A DNA stretch of 57,886 bases, taken from contig CADBEB010000018.1 in the NCBI GenBank assembly GCA_902793605.1, positions 1-57,886 on the forward strand, read 5' to 3'. Origin of the DNA: an uncultured Eubacteriales bacterium (GTDB lineage Bacteria; Bacillota; Clostridia; Christensenellales; Aristaeellaceae). The stretch's first letter is position 1. Every line of letters begins with the position of its first letter. Below, piece by piece: positions 25,752 to 33,022 of this stretch. The notes below the pieces were generated by a model. That model was not told the DNA's origin and searched no databases. It saw nothing but the letters and a program-made list of their open reading frames with translations. Position numbers and translations under genes: made by a program.

Positions 25752-27308
25752 TTGTACAGTTGTCCGGGATGCGGCTCCACCATGGTCTTTGACCCGGCGG
25801 GGCAACAGCTGAAATGCGGCATGTGCGACCGCACTGAGTCGATCGAGTCCGCCGACAGGCGGGAAGCCCGCCAGGCGAGCAACCATGTGGAGATGGACCT
25901 GTTCACCTGCCCCAACTGTGGCGGCACCGTCCACGCGATGAACACGACCGCCGCCTCCTTCTGCAGCTATTGCGGTTCTTCCGTGATGCTGAACCAGACC
26001 CGCAGCGAGGTCACCCCGCCCGATACCATCGCCCCCTTCCGCATCACGCGGGACCAGTGCTTTGAACAGTATCGGGAAATGCTGAAGAAGAGCCTCTGCG
26101 CGGATCACCGCCTGAAGAACAAGGTCACCGCGGAGAGCTTCCGCGGCATCTATGTTCCCTTCCATACCTACTCCGCCGGGATCACCGGTTCGGCCGAGCT
26201 GCAGGGGCAGGAGACCAAAGGGAACGATACCTATTACTACAGCACCACGGTGGAGCTGAACCACCGCTATGACGACATCCGGCACGACGCCTCGAAGGAG
26301 ATGCCCGACGCCCTGTCCGAGCGTATCGCCCGCGTCCCGGATGAGGCCTTCAAGCCCTTCACCCCGGCCTACATGAGCGGCTTCTATGCCGACATGCCGG
26401 ACACGAACCCGAACGCCTACCTGTCCTTCGCCAAGGCGGCTGCCGTGCGCGAAGGCCTCAAGGACGTCATGTCCACCCTGCAGGACGGCTGCTCCTACTC
26501 CTCCGGCGACGCGGAGAAAAAGCTGATCCCCATGGCCACCGCGGAGCACACCGGCGAAACCCTCGTGCCCTACTGGTTCATGTCCCTCCGCTCCGGCAAT
26601 CGCGTCCTCTACGCGGTCCAGAACGGCTATACGGGCGAGATGGCGGCGGATACCCCGATGGATATCACGCGCTTCGGCCTCATCACCATGTGCATCGCCA
26701 TTCCGCTGTTCTTCATCTTCAACACCTTCCTGACCCTCCGCCCGGAGATGGTCATGATCATCGCGATGCTCCTGGGCATCGGGGCCCAACTGGTCGTGAA
26801 CGGCCGCCGCAAGGCCGTGAAGGAACAGAAACTCAAGGAAGAGATGGCCGAGTCTTCCGAGGACGATATGACCTCCCGCATGCGCCAGCGCAAGCGCATG
26901 GAGAACCGCACCTCCGGCGGCACCTGGTTCAGTCTCGGCGGCATCGGCAGCGCCGTTCTGCTCGCCCTGGCAATGTACGGGATCTCCCGGGTCGACGATA
27001 TCGATATGTTCTACCTGGCGTCCCTCGCCCTGACGGTCATCATGGCCGCGGTCGTTTTCTTCGGCGGGAAGAAGATGTCCCGGCCGCCCCTGGGAAGCAT
27101 CGCGGCCTTGCTCGCGATGGTCGCCGGCACCCTTATTCTCATCGGCGATCCCTTCCATTCGGATGACACCGCCATGTACATGGTGTCTTTCGCCATCCTT
27201 GCCGCGGTCGTCTGGGAGAGCATCGATCTTCTGCTCCTGCACAACCGGGAATGCTCGAATCCCCTGCCCCAGTTCGACACCCATCAGGGAGGTGAGGACA
27301 ATGCGTAA
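25752..27308 (+). CDS. Zinc-ribbon membrane protein
   Basis: 518 residues. Two zinc ribbons open the protein: C-P-G-C...C-G-M-C and C-P-N-C-G...C-S-Y-C-G-S. A soluble domain follows (about 95-280, with P-F-x-I-T-R-D-Q-C-F and I-Y-V-P-F-H-T-Y), then membrane segments near 320-365, 405-430 and several to the C-terminus. Start: a -10 TATAAT at 25712-25717 rules out the ATG at 25716; the TTG at 25752 has AAAGGAG at 25736-25742. Pairs of such TFIIB-like zinc-ribbon proteins with TPM-domain proteins are common in Firmicutes; here the next gene overlaps by 8 bases and is a TPM protein. Role unknown; membrane stress or protein quality control is inference. Confidence 0.85.
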   Translation: MYSCPGCGSTMVFDPAGQQLKCGMCDRTESIESADRREARQASNHVEMDLFTCPNCGGTVHAMNTTAASFCSYCGSSVMLNQTRSEVTPPDTIAPFRITRDQCFEQYREMLKKSLCADHRLKNKVTAESFRGIYVPFHTYSAGITGSAELQGQETKGNDTYYYSTTVELNHRYDDIRHDASKEMPDALSERIARVPDEAFKPFTPAYMSGFYADMPDTNPNAYLSFAKAAAVREGLKDVMSTLQDGCSYSSGDAEKKLIPMATAEHTGETLVPYWFMSLRSGNRVLYAVQNGYTGEMAADTPMDITRFGLITMCIAIPLFFIFNTFLTLRPEMVMIIAMLLGIGAQLVVNGRRKAVKEQKLKEEMAESSEDDMTSRMRQRKRMENRTSGGTWFSLGGIGSAVLLALAMYGISRVDDIDMFYLASLALTVIMAAVVFFGGKKMSRPPLGSIAALLAMVAGTLILIGDPFHSDDTAMYMVSFAILAAVVWESIDLLLLHNRECSNPLPQFDTHQGGEDNA

Positions 27309-28071
27309 AATCCTTCTTTCCCTGCTCGTCCTCGTCCTGCTCCCGTGCCTTCTGGCCCCCGCGCTGGCGGAAACGGCGCAGGTGAACGAACTGACCGGTT
27401 ACGAGGCCGTGATCGACGATCCCGCCGGGCTGCTGAGCGGGAGCGAAGTCAGCGGCGTGTTCGAAGCCATGCTCCCGGTCACGGACTATGCCAACGCCGG
27501 CTTCCTGACCTGCGCCGCTTCCGGCTTCGATTCCTCCACCGCCAAAGACAAGGCCGAAAAATGGGGCGACGCCCGCTTCGGACGCAGCAGCGCCTATACC
27601 GTCTTCATCATCGATATGAAGACCCGGCGCATCGCCATCTATTCCAGCAGGAGCGTCTACGGCCTGCTGACAACCGCTAAGGCGAACACCATCACCGACA
27701 ACGTGTATAAGCTGGCCAGCAGAGCCGACTACGCCGGCTGCGCGAGAGAGGCCTTCTCGCAGATGGCCCGCGTCATGCAGGGCCAGGCGATCGCCCAGCC
27801 CATGAAGTATGTGAGCAACATCTTCCTGGCCGTCATCTGCGCCATCCTGATCACCTATATGTTCATCGCCGGCCGCATGCGCACTGAGCAGGCGACCACC
27901 ATCCAGACCCTGACCAAAGCCGCGGGCATCGGCGTCGCGACGGCGGTCACCGGTCACGTCCTGAAGAAGGTCGTCCACCACCAGAGCTCCTCCGGCGGAG
28001 GCGGCGGAGGCGGCTTCGGCGGGGGCGGAGGCGGCGGCGGTGGAGGCGGCGGCGGAAGCCACGGTTTCTGA
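27301..28071 (+). CDS. TPM-domain membrane protein with glycine-rich tail
   Basis: 256 residues. Signal/anchor helix at 1-22, a TPM (YgcG-type) domain at about 30-160 containing V-x-D-P-A-G-L-L and the later Y-T-V-F-I-I-D-M-K-T-R-R-I-A-I-Y-S, then a second helix (about 178-195) and a 30-residue tail that is almost only glycine, ending S-H-G-F. Start ATG at 27301 with GGGAGGTGAGG; it lies inside the last codons of the zinc-ribbon gene, so translation is coupled. TPM domains are known from thylakoid and membrane phosphatase-like proteins; function here unknown. Confidence 0.88.
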   Translation: MRKILLSLLVLVLLPCLLAPALAETAQVNELTGYEAVIDDPAGLLSGSEVSGVFEAMLPVTDYANAGFLTCAASGFDSSTAKDKAEKWGDARFGRSSAYTVFIIDMKTRRIAIYSSRSVYGLLTTAKANTITDNVYKLASRADYAGCAREAFSQMARVMQGQAIAQPMKYVSNIFLAVICAILITYMFIAGRMRTEQATTIQTLTKAAGIGVATAVTGHVLKKVVHHQSSSGGGGGGGFGGGGGGGGGGGGGSHGF

Positions 28072-28130
28072 TTCCCTTTACACCATTCAAAAGCCATTCA
28101 AAACGGCCCGGCATTCCGCCAGGTCGTTCG

Positions 28131-28289
28131 TTATTCATCCGTATTGTTCTCTTCGTTCGCTGCTTCCCGGGCGGCCTGCCGCCGTTTCTCCGCCTCTTCC
28201 CGGTTCTTTCGTGCTTTATTCAGCGCGTGCATGGCCTCAAACGGCCCGACGATAGCGGAAAGGATGATCAGGATCCAGTACCAGGGCAT
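28131..28289 (-). CDS. Small membrane protein, 52 residues
   Basis: An ORF of 52 codons with AAGGAGG eight bases before its ATG, located 18 bases after the inositol-phosphatase gene in the same direction. A hydrophobic helix (W-Y-W-I-L-I-I-L-S-A-I-V-G-P-F, residues 3-17) is followed by a charged helix rich in Lys, Arg and Glu and an acidic end N-N-T-D-E. Too short for most callers but the ribosome site, position and amphipathic pattern support a real gene. Role unknown. Confidence 0.72.
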   Translation of the reverse strand: MPWYWILIILSAIVGPFEAMHALNKARKNREEAEKRRQAAREAANEENNTDE

Positions 28290-28307
28290 CCGCTCTGCCT
28301 CCTTGTC

Positions 28308-29075
28308 TCACATGTGTTTCCGGAACAGGGCCAGCGCCTGCTCCATGCATTCGGGCGTCGCCGCCAGGACCGCCGCGGTCCGGTCGTAGTCCATCCCGCC
28401 CGCTTCCAGCGGCATCATCACGATCCCGCCCGCCTCCTGCACGATCAGGCTGCCGGCGGCATAGTCCCACGGCTTCAGCCGCAGTTCGAAGAAGATCTCA
28501 TGCCTTCCGCAGGCCAGGTTGGCCAGATCCAGCGCCGCGGACCCGCTGCGGCGGATATCCGCGCATTCGTGCAGGAAGTCCAGCGCCAGGGCCATGCCCT
28601 TCGTTTCCAGCTCCTCATAATACGGCGCGGTCCCGACCGCCACCAGCGCCTCCCTGAACGGCGTCTTCGAGACCCGGATCGGCTTCCCGTTCAGGAAGGC
28701 CCCGCCCCCGGCTTCCGCCAGGAACATCTCCCGGGTATACGGCTGCCAGATCAGGCCCAGCACCGGCTTTTTCTCCCGGCACAGGGCGATCGACACCGCC
28801 GACAGGCGGTAGTCGTGGATCATGTTCGTCGTCCCGTCCAGCGGGTCCACGATCCAGGTCGGTTCGTCCCCCAGCGGCCGGTTCTCCTTTTCCTCCCCGA
28901 TGAACACGGACCCCGGCAGCAGCTTCAGCAGCGCCTCCTCCAGGTACGCCTGCACCCGGCAGTCGATATTGGTCACATAGTTGGCGTGTCCTTCCTTGCT
29001 AACGACGCTTGTCAGATCCCTCTCCAGGAAGAATTCCCCCGCCTTCACGGCGATCCTGCCCAGTTCGTCCTTCAT
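28308..29075 (-). CDS. Inositol monophosphatase family protein
   Basis: 255 residues. Metal site I: G-E-E (E-E of F-I-G-E-E) then W-I-V-D-P-L-D-G-T-T-N (Asp91 region), and the second acidic site P-W-D-Y-A-A-G; R-R-S-G-S-A-A-L-D lies between. These are the complete IMPase Mg2+ ligands. The family dephosphorylates myo-inositol phosphate or related sugar/nucleotide phosphates. ATG at 29075 is preferred because GGAGGAGC is upstream and homologues begin with M-K-D. Start is 1 base after the acetyltransferase stop, so the two are co-translated in one operon with the 52-residue membrane protein. Confidence 0.94.
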   Translation of the reverse strand: MKDELGRIAVKAGEFFLERDLTSVVSKEGHANYVTNIDCRVQAYLEEALLKLLPGSVFIGEEKENRPLGDEPTWIVDPLDGTTNMIHDYRLSAVSIALCREKKPVLGLIWQPYTREMFLAEAGGGAFLNGKPIRVSKTPFREALVAVGTAPYYEELETKGMALALDFLHECADIRRSGSAALDLANLACGRHEIFFELRLKPWDYAAGSLIVQEAGGIVMMPLEAGGMDYDRTAAVLAATPECMEQALALFRKHM

Positions 29076-29076
29076 C

Positions 29077-30252
29077 TCAGAAATGCTCCTCCACCAGGAT
29101 CGGCTTGCGGACAAAGACCTTCCGCAGCGTTTCCGTGTTCCTGTGCACGCTGACGTCCGGCCGGTACATCGCCTCGTCCAGGCTGACGCAGCCGGCCGTC
29201 ATCTGGCCGATGGCCTGGATCGAGACCGTCAGGTCCGGTTCCCTGTCCGCGGCCTGCACCGTATTCCCCTGCACCTCCCAGGTGCCGTTGTTCTCCGGGA
29301 TCTGCGCATCCCCTTCCACCCGCACGGTGAACGCGCAGCCTTCCGGTTTCCGCATGACCTCCAGCAGCTTCCGCACGTTCACCGCGCGGATCATGTAATC
29401 CTGCCTGGCCGTCTGCCGGATGTCGTACGCCCGCGGGCTCTGGATCACGGAGAGCAGCTCAACGGATGCCGGCAGGAACATCCGGATCGTCCCGTAGTCC
29501 GCCGTGAAGCGGGCCAGGAACCCGAGGATCGCATACAGCCCTTCCCGTCCGTCCCAGGCCAGGTCCAGCACGTCCAGGATCGCCGCCGGATCGTTCCGGA
29601 TGTCCTGGAAGATCAGGTAAGCCACCGGCTTCCCGCCCTCCCGCAGGAGATACGCGAATTTTCGGTCCCTGTAATACTCGCCCTTCAGGTGCTTCTCAAG
29701 CATCATCGCATCGTCCCGGCGCATCGCCAGGTTGAACCCGGCGGCAAAGCGGTTGTACAGCTCCGTGTACTCCGTCACCGGGTCCCCGCTCTTCCAGAGC
29801 TCCGCCGTGCCGCCGAAGCAGTAGCCGCCCAGCACGGCCGGCACGAATTCGTAGTCGTTCCGCCAGCGCACGGTCTCGTACCCAAACTTGCGGTAGAACG
29901 CGTGGCTGAAGGGATACAGCGTTGAGATGACCTCCCCCGCCCGGCATGCCTCCGGGAGCAGGCGGCTGAAGATCTCGCGCACCGCCCCGGTGTTCCGGTA
30001 TTCCGGCAGCGTCGACACCGCGCCGATCCCGCCGTTCGCGACCAGCTGCCCATCCAGCCAGGTCTCGTATTTGTTGTTGATGATCCGGGCCATGATCTTC
30101 CCGTCCTCCGAGAAGGCGCCCCAGTCCTCTTCCGTTCTCTTCCGGCTTTCCTCCCGCCGCTTCTCCGGATCTTCCAGGCGCATATGGAACGCGACAATGG
30201 AGATCATGTCTGCCTCAAAGCGTTCCCCGCCGGTCAGTTTATGTACTTCCAT
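29077..30252 (-). CDS. Eis-like GNAT acetyltransferase with SCP2-type C-terminus
   Basis: 391 residues. N-terminal GNAT fold with V-S-T-L-P-E-Y-R-N-T-G-A-V (acetyl-CoA loop, about 81-93), second GNAT-like middle, and a C-terminal sterol-carrier-like lobe. This three-part layout is that of Eis (enhanced intracellular survival) proteins, which acetylate amines such as aminoglycosides in some species; other members act on unknown amines. Start is ATG with GGAC/GAAAGG upstream. First gene of the operon with IMPase; its promoter is one of three sharing ATCTGGGATAAT. The substrate cannot be inferred here. Confidence 0.9.
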   Translation of the reverse strand: MEVHKLTGGERFEADMISIVAFHMRLEDPEKRREESRKRTEEDWGAFSEDGKIMARIINNKYETWLDGQLVANGGIGAVSTLPEYRNTGAVREIFSRLLPEACRAGEVISTLYPFSHAFYRKFGYETVRWRNDYEFVPAVLGGYCFGGTAELWKSGDPVTEYTELYNRFAAGFNLAMRRDDAMMLEKHLKGEYYRDRKFAYLLREGGKPVAYLIFQDIRNDPAAILDVLDLAWDGREGLYAILGFLARFTADYGTIRMFLPASVELLSVIQSPRAYDIRQTARQDYMIRAVNVRKLLEVMRKPEGCAFTVRVEGDAQIPENNGTWEVQGNTVQAADREPDLTVSIQAIGQMTAGCVSLDEAMYRPDVSVHRNTETLRKVFVRKPILVEEHF

Positions 30253-30275
30253 CTGATTCCCGTCCTTTCCGTCCT

Positions 30276-30304
30276 ATTATCCCAGATCCTCCGCCTTCTG
30301 GCAA
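30276..30304 (-). promoter_or_regulatory. Promoter with ATCTGGGATAAT core (copy 1)
   Basis: Minus strand: TTGCCA (30299-30304), 17-bp spacer ending ATCTGG, -10 GATAAT (30276-30281) with extended TGG. Serves the Eis-like gene. See identical cores at 49196 and 55423. Confidence 0.78.
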
Positions 30305-30373
30305 GCGTTTCCGCGACCCGGACAGAAAACCGGGCCGTGATCGCTCATGGCCCGGTTCCCTGCGCATGCGGGT

Positions 30374-30511
30374 TCAGTTCTCTCCCCAGCACTCATTCTT
30401 CGCGCTGCCGTCCCGGTAGGTCTCCTCGTACGGTTCTTCGGGGAGCTCTTCCTCGTCCGGGATCTCGTCCGACCATTCCTTCTCGCGTTTGTCCGTCTTC
30501 CGCTCGCTCAT
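30374..30511 (-). CDS. Small acidic protein, 45 residues
   Basis: 45 codons with GGGAGGAGGG immediately upstream. Composition is highly charged and acidic (D-E-E-E-L-P-E-E-P-Y-E-E), with no hydrophobic segment. Lies 31 bases after the cystatin-like gene on the same strand. I do not recognise it. The larger frame starting at 30622 has no ribosome site and runs into the neighbouring gene. Confidence 0.62.
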   Translation of the reverse strand: MSERKTDKREKEWSDEIPDEEELPEEPYEETYRDGSAKNECWGEN

Positions 30512-30542
30512 ATCGAACCCTCCTCCCGTCCGCGTCTGTCCG

Positions 30543-30917
30543 TCACTGCTGCGGCTGCGAATGCCGGTCGATATACACTTCATAGACGTTGGAGATGGAA
30601 GCGTTCCCCTGCAGGTCGGCATAGATATACACCAGTGCCCAGGCCGGCTTCGCGTCCGGCACCACCGGTGTCACCTGGCAGAGAATGCAGTAGTTCATCC
30701 CCGCCACCAGCTGCTTCCCCAGCAGCGCGACGGGCACATAGTTCGCGCCGTCCAGTTCCTTTGTCGCCTTCTCAAAGGCCGCCTGCGCGCCTTCATCCGC
30801 GAGGGTGGCGCCCTGCGCCTCCGCCAGTTCCCATCCGCCGACCATCATCTCGGCCGACGCGGCGCACACTGCCAGCATCAGTACCAGCGCAATCCCCAGG
30901 CATACCAGTCTCTTCAT
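30543..30917 (-). CDS. Secreted cystatin-like protein
   Basis: 124 residues. Signal peptide of about 22 residues (ends A-S-A). The mature part follows cystatin order: G-G at 27-28 where cystatins bear the N-terminal Gly contact, an alpha helix with A-A-F-E-K-A, then K-Q-L-V-A-G-M-N-Y at 68-76 matching the Q-x-V-x-G first hairpin exactly, and Y-I-Y-A-D-L-Q-G-N-A-S-I-S at 97-109 aligned with the last strands, where P-W is replaced. Cystatins inhibit papain-type cysteine proteases. AAAAGGAGG sets the ATG at 30917. Homology is read by eye; inhibition is inference. Confidence 0.78.
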   Translation of the reverse strand: MKRLVCLGIALVLMLAVCAASAEMMVGGWELAEAQGATLADEGAQAAFEKATKELDGANYVPVALLGKQLVAGMNYCILCQVTPVVPDAKPAWALVYIYADLQGNASISNVYEVYIDRHSQPQQ

Positions 30918-31068
30918 AATCGTATTATCCTCCTTTTCATTCCGGATCACCGGGATCCTTCTGCCGGATCCTTCCATTTTTTTAACGAATTGAACGTCCG
31001 GTTTCTTCCGGATCACGGACTTGTTTCTTTCCTGTCGTTATACCGTGATCCCCTTCCTGCGGGAACCG

Positions 31069-32271
31069 TCATTTTGCCCGGTACATCTGCGCCAGGCCGC
31101 CGTGGGAGGTCTCCCGGTACTTTTCGTTCATGTCCCTTCCTGTCTGGCACATGGTGTCGATCACCACGTCAAAGGAGATCTTCCGGGTCTCATACAGGAA
31201 CCGGGAAAGGTTCACCGCGGAGATCGCCCTCATCGCCGCCACCGCGTTCCGCTCGATGCAGGGGATCTGCACCAGCCCGTTGATCGGATCGCAGGTCAGC
31301 CCAAGGTGATGTTCCATAGCGATCTCCGCCGCGTATTCGATCTGCCCCAGGTTCAGCTTGTACAGCGCCGCCAGCCCGGCCGCCGCCATGGAGCACGCGC
31401 TCCCGATCTCCGCCTGGCAGCCGCATTCGGCGCCGGAGATGCTGGCGTTCGTCCGGATCACGTTCCCGACCATTCCCGCCACGGCCAGCGCGTCCAGGAT
31501 CTCCTCCTCCGGGAATCCCCGGTCCTTCTCCATATAGTAGAAGACCGCCGGGATCACGCCGCAGCTGCCGCAGGTCGGCGCCGTCACGACGATGTTCTCG
31601 TCCGCGTTCTCCTCGCTTGCCGCATAGGCGTACGCCGCGATCACCCGGTTCATCGTCACGTCGGCGCTCTCGTTGTAGCACCGCTTTTCGTAGAGGATCT
31701 TTGCCTTCCGCCGCACGTTCAGCCCGCCGGGAAGGATCCCTTCCGCGGAGATCCCGCGCTCCACCTCTTCCTTCATCGCCTGCCAGACCGTGGCCAGGTA
31801 TTCCCGGAAGCCTTCTCCCTCCCGCCTGCAGATCCATTCCGCCAGCGTCATTTTTTCTTCCCGGCAGACGTCCAGCACCTCCGCCAGGTTCGTCTCCGGA
31901 TAGACTTCCGTCTCCTCCTCGTCCGGTTCATTCTCGAACCGGATGGAGCCGCCCCCGATGGAGAACACCCGCACGCTGTCGATGACCTCTCCGTCCTCCA
32001 GGGCTTCAAAGAGCATCGTATTGGGATGCGGCAGGTCGTTGATCCCGGTCTTCGTATCCGTCAGGATCTCCGCGCCCGGCAGACCGGACAGGATCGCCTT
32101 CCCGGTTCCGTGCCCGGCTCCGGTAAAGGCCAGGGAGCCGTACAGCGTCACGCGGAACGCATCCGCCTCCGGGTGCCGCTTCCGGAAAATCTTGGCCGCA
32201 TTGTACGGTCCGACCGTATGGGAACTGGATGGCCCGTGGCCGATCTTATACACGCTTCGTATGCTCTGCAT
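31069..32271 (-). CDS. sdaA: L-serine dehydratase, iron-sulphur dependent, single chain
   Basis: 400 residues, alpha and beta parts fused. Deaminates L-serine to pyruvate using a 4Fe-4S cluster. N-terminal S-S-S-H-T-V-G-P is the beta-domain signature; cluster cysteines appear in A-P-T-C-G-S-C-G, S-G-A-E-C-G-C-Q and L-T-C-D-P-I. GGAGG precedes the ATG. The leader holds a strong dyad ATACCGG (32293-32299) / CCGGTAT (32312-32318), and upstream a TAGACA-18-TACAAT promoter can be drawn. Oxygen lability of the cluster fits an anaerobe. It opposes SerA (24,450). Confidence 0.94.
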   Translation of the reverse strand: MQSIRSVYKIGHGPSSSHTVGPYNAAKIFRKRHPEADAFRVTLYGSLAFTGAGHGTGKAILSGLPGAEILTDTKTGINDLPHPNTMLFEALEDGEVIDSVRVFSIGGGSIRFENEPDEEETEVYPETNLAEVLDVCREEKMTLAEWICRREGEGFREYLATVWQAMKEEVERGISAEGILPGGLNVRRKAKILYEKRCYNESADVTMNRVIAAYAYAASEENADENIVVTAPTCGSCGVIPAVFYYMEKDRGFPEEEILDALAVAGMVGNVIRTNASISGAECGCQAEIGSACSMAAAGLAALYKLNLGQIEYAAEIAMEHHLGLTCDPINGLVQIPCIERNAVAAMRAISAVNLSRFLYETRKISFDVVIDTMCQTGRDMNEKYRETSHGGLAQMYRAK

Positions 32272-32396
32272 CTGGGCAGTCCTCCGTCGTTCATACCGGA
32301 AACCGGCCGGGCCGGTATCGGTTTATTGCAGTTTTTCCTGATCATGGGATATTGTACCATGCCCGCCGTGTTTTTGTCTATGCAGAGCTGTCGCGC

Positions 32397-32855
32397 TTAT
32401 TTGTTTTCCTCAGCCCGCTCCGTTTCCGTGTACTTCACGACCAGTTCCGATGTCAGGTCCCAGAAAGCGTCCGCGTTGCTGATCTCATAGTTATCCTTCC
32501 CGATGCACAGCCACGTCGCTTCAAAGGGAACGATGCCCTCCGTTCCGTCGCTCAGGCAGAAATCGATCATCGGATACCAGTCCGTGATGGATCCATCCGC
32601 CTTTTTGCCCACGACGATCGCGTTCACCGCATCCCATAGCCGGGCGATCTCCTCCGGATCCTCCGTGGTAAACTCACTGGTGGAAAAGCCGTACCCGTCG
32701 GTGTAGTAGACCTTCTCAATGGTGATCCCCTCATCCAGCTTCTTCCGGATATCGCCCAGCGGCGTCACATTCTGTATCGTCTTCGGAGCTTCCTCCGCAA
32801 CCGCAACGGAAACCAGCAGCAGAATCCCCGTCAGCAGCGCAATGATCTTCTTCAT
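32397..32855 (-). CDS. Small secreted protein of unknown function
   Basis: 152 residues. A clean 20-residue signal peptide (ends V-A-V-A) and a mature part with D-G-Y-G-F-S-T-S-E-F-T-T-E-D-P-E-E-I-A-R-L-W-D-A-V, a pattern seen in small clostridial exported proteins. Lysine/Asp rich end. ATG at 32855 with GAAAGGA. It is divergent from umuC, and its promoter must lie in 32856-32940 next to the shared operator, so the same regulator could affect it. No domain recognised. Confidence 0.78.
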   Translation of the reverse strand: MKKIIALLTGILLLVSVAVAEEAPKTIQNVTPLGDIRKKLDEGITIEKVYYTDGYGFSTSEFTTEDPEEIARLWDAVNAIVVGKKADGSITDWYPMIDFCLSDGTEGIVPFEATWLCIGKDNYEISNADAFWDLTSELVVKYTETERAEENK

Positions 32856-32934
32856 AAACGATCCGTCCTTTCCTGTTTCCGTCTTCACCCTGTCAGACGG
32901 CAGCGGCGAAAAAAAGTTCCGTTTTCTGTTCCCC

Positions 32935-32963
32935 TTCCGCGCACAAGTTTTTTGTGCTATAAT
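32935..32963 (+). promoter_or_regulatory. Promoter with operator GCACAA-N5-TTGTGC in the spacer (copy 2)
   Basis: -35 TTCCGC (32935-32940, weak), a 17-bp spacer that is GCACAA-GTTTT-TTGTGC (32941-32957), -10 TATAAT (32958-32963). Position and spacing of the dyad relative to the -10 match the promoter at 17405-17433 to the base. Serves umuC-yolD. Confidence 0.77.
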
Positions 32964-33022
32964 GCAGATGAACGGATTATCCTCCGGATCAGGACAGCAT
33001 TCCGCGGAAAGGAGAGGGGCCA

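Noticed and set aside
25653..27284. 543-codon minus-strand frame opposite the zinc-ribbon gene
   Set aside because: Antisense shadow of two well supported genes; no domain.
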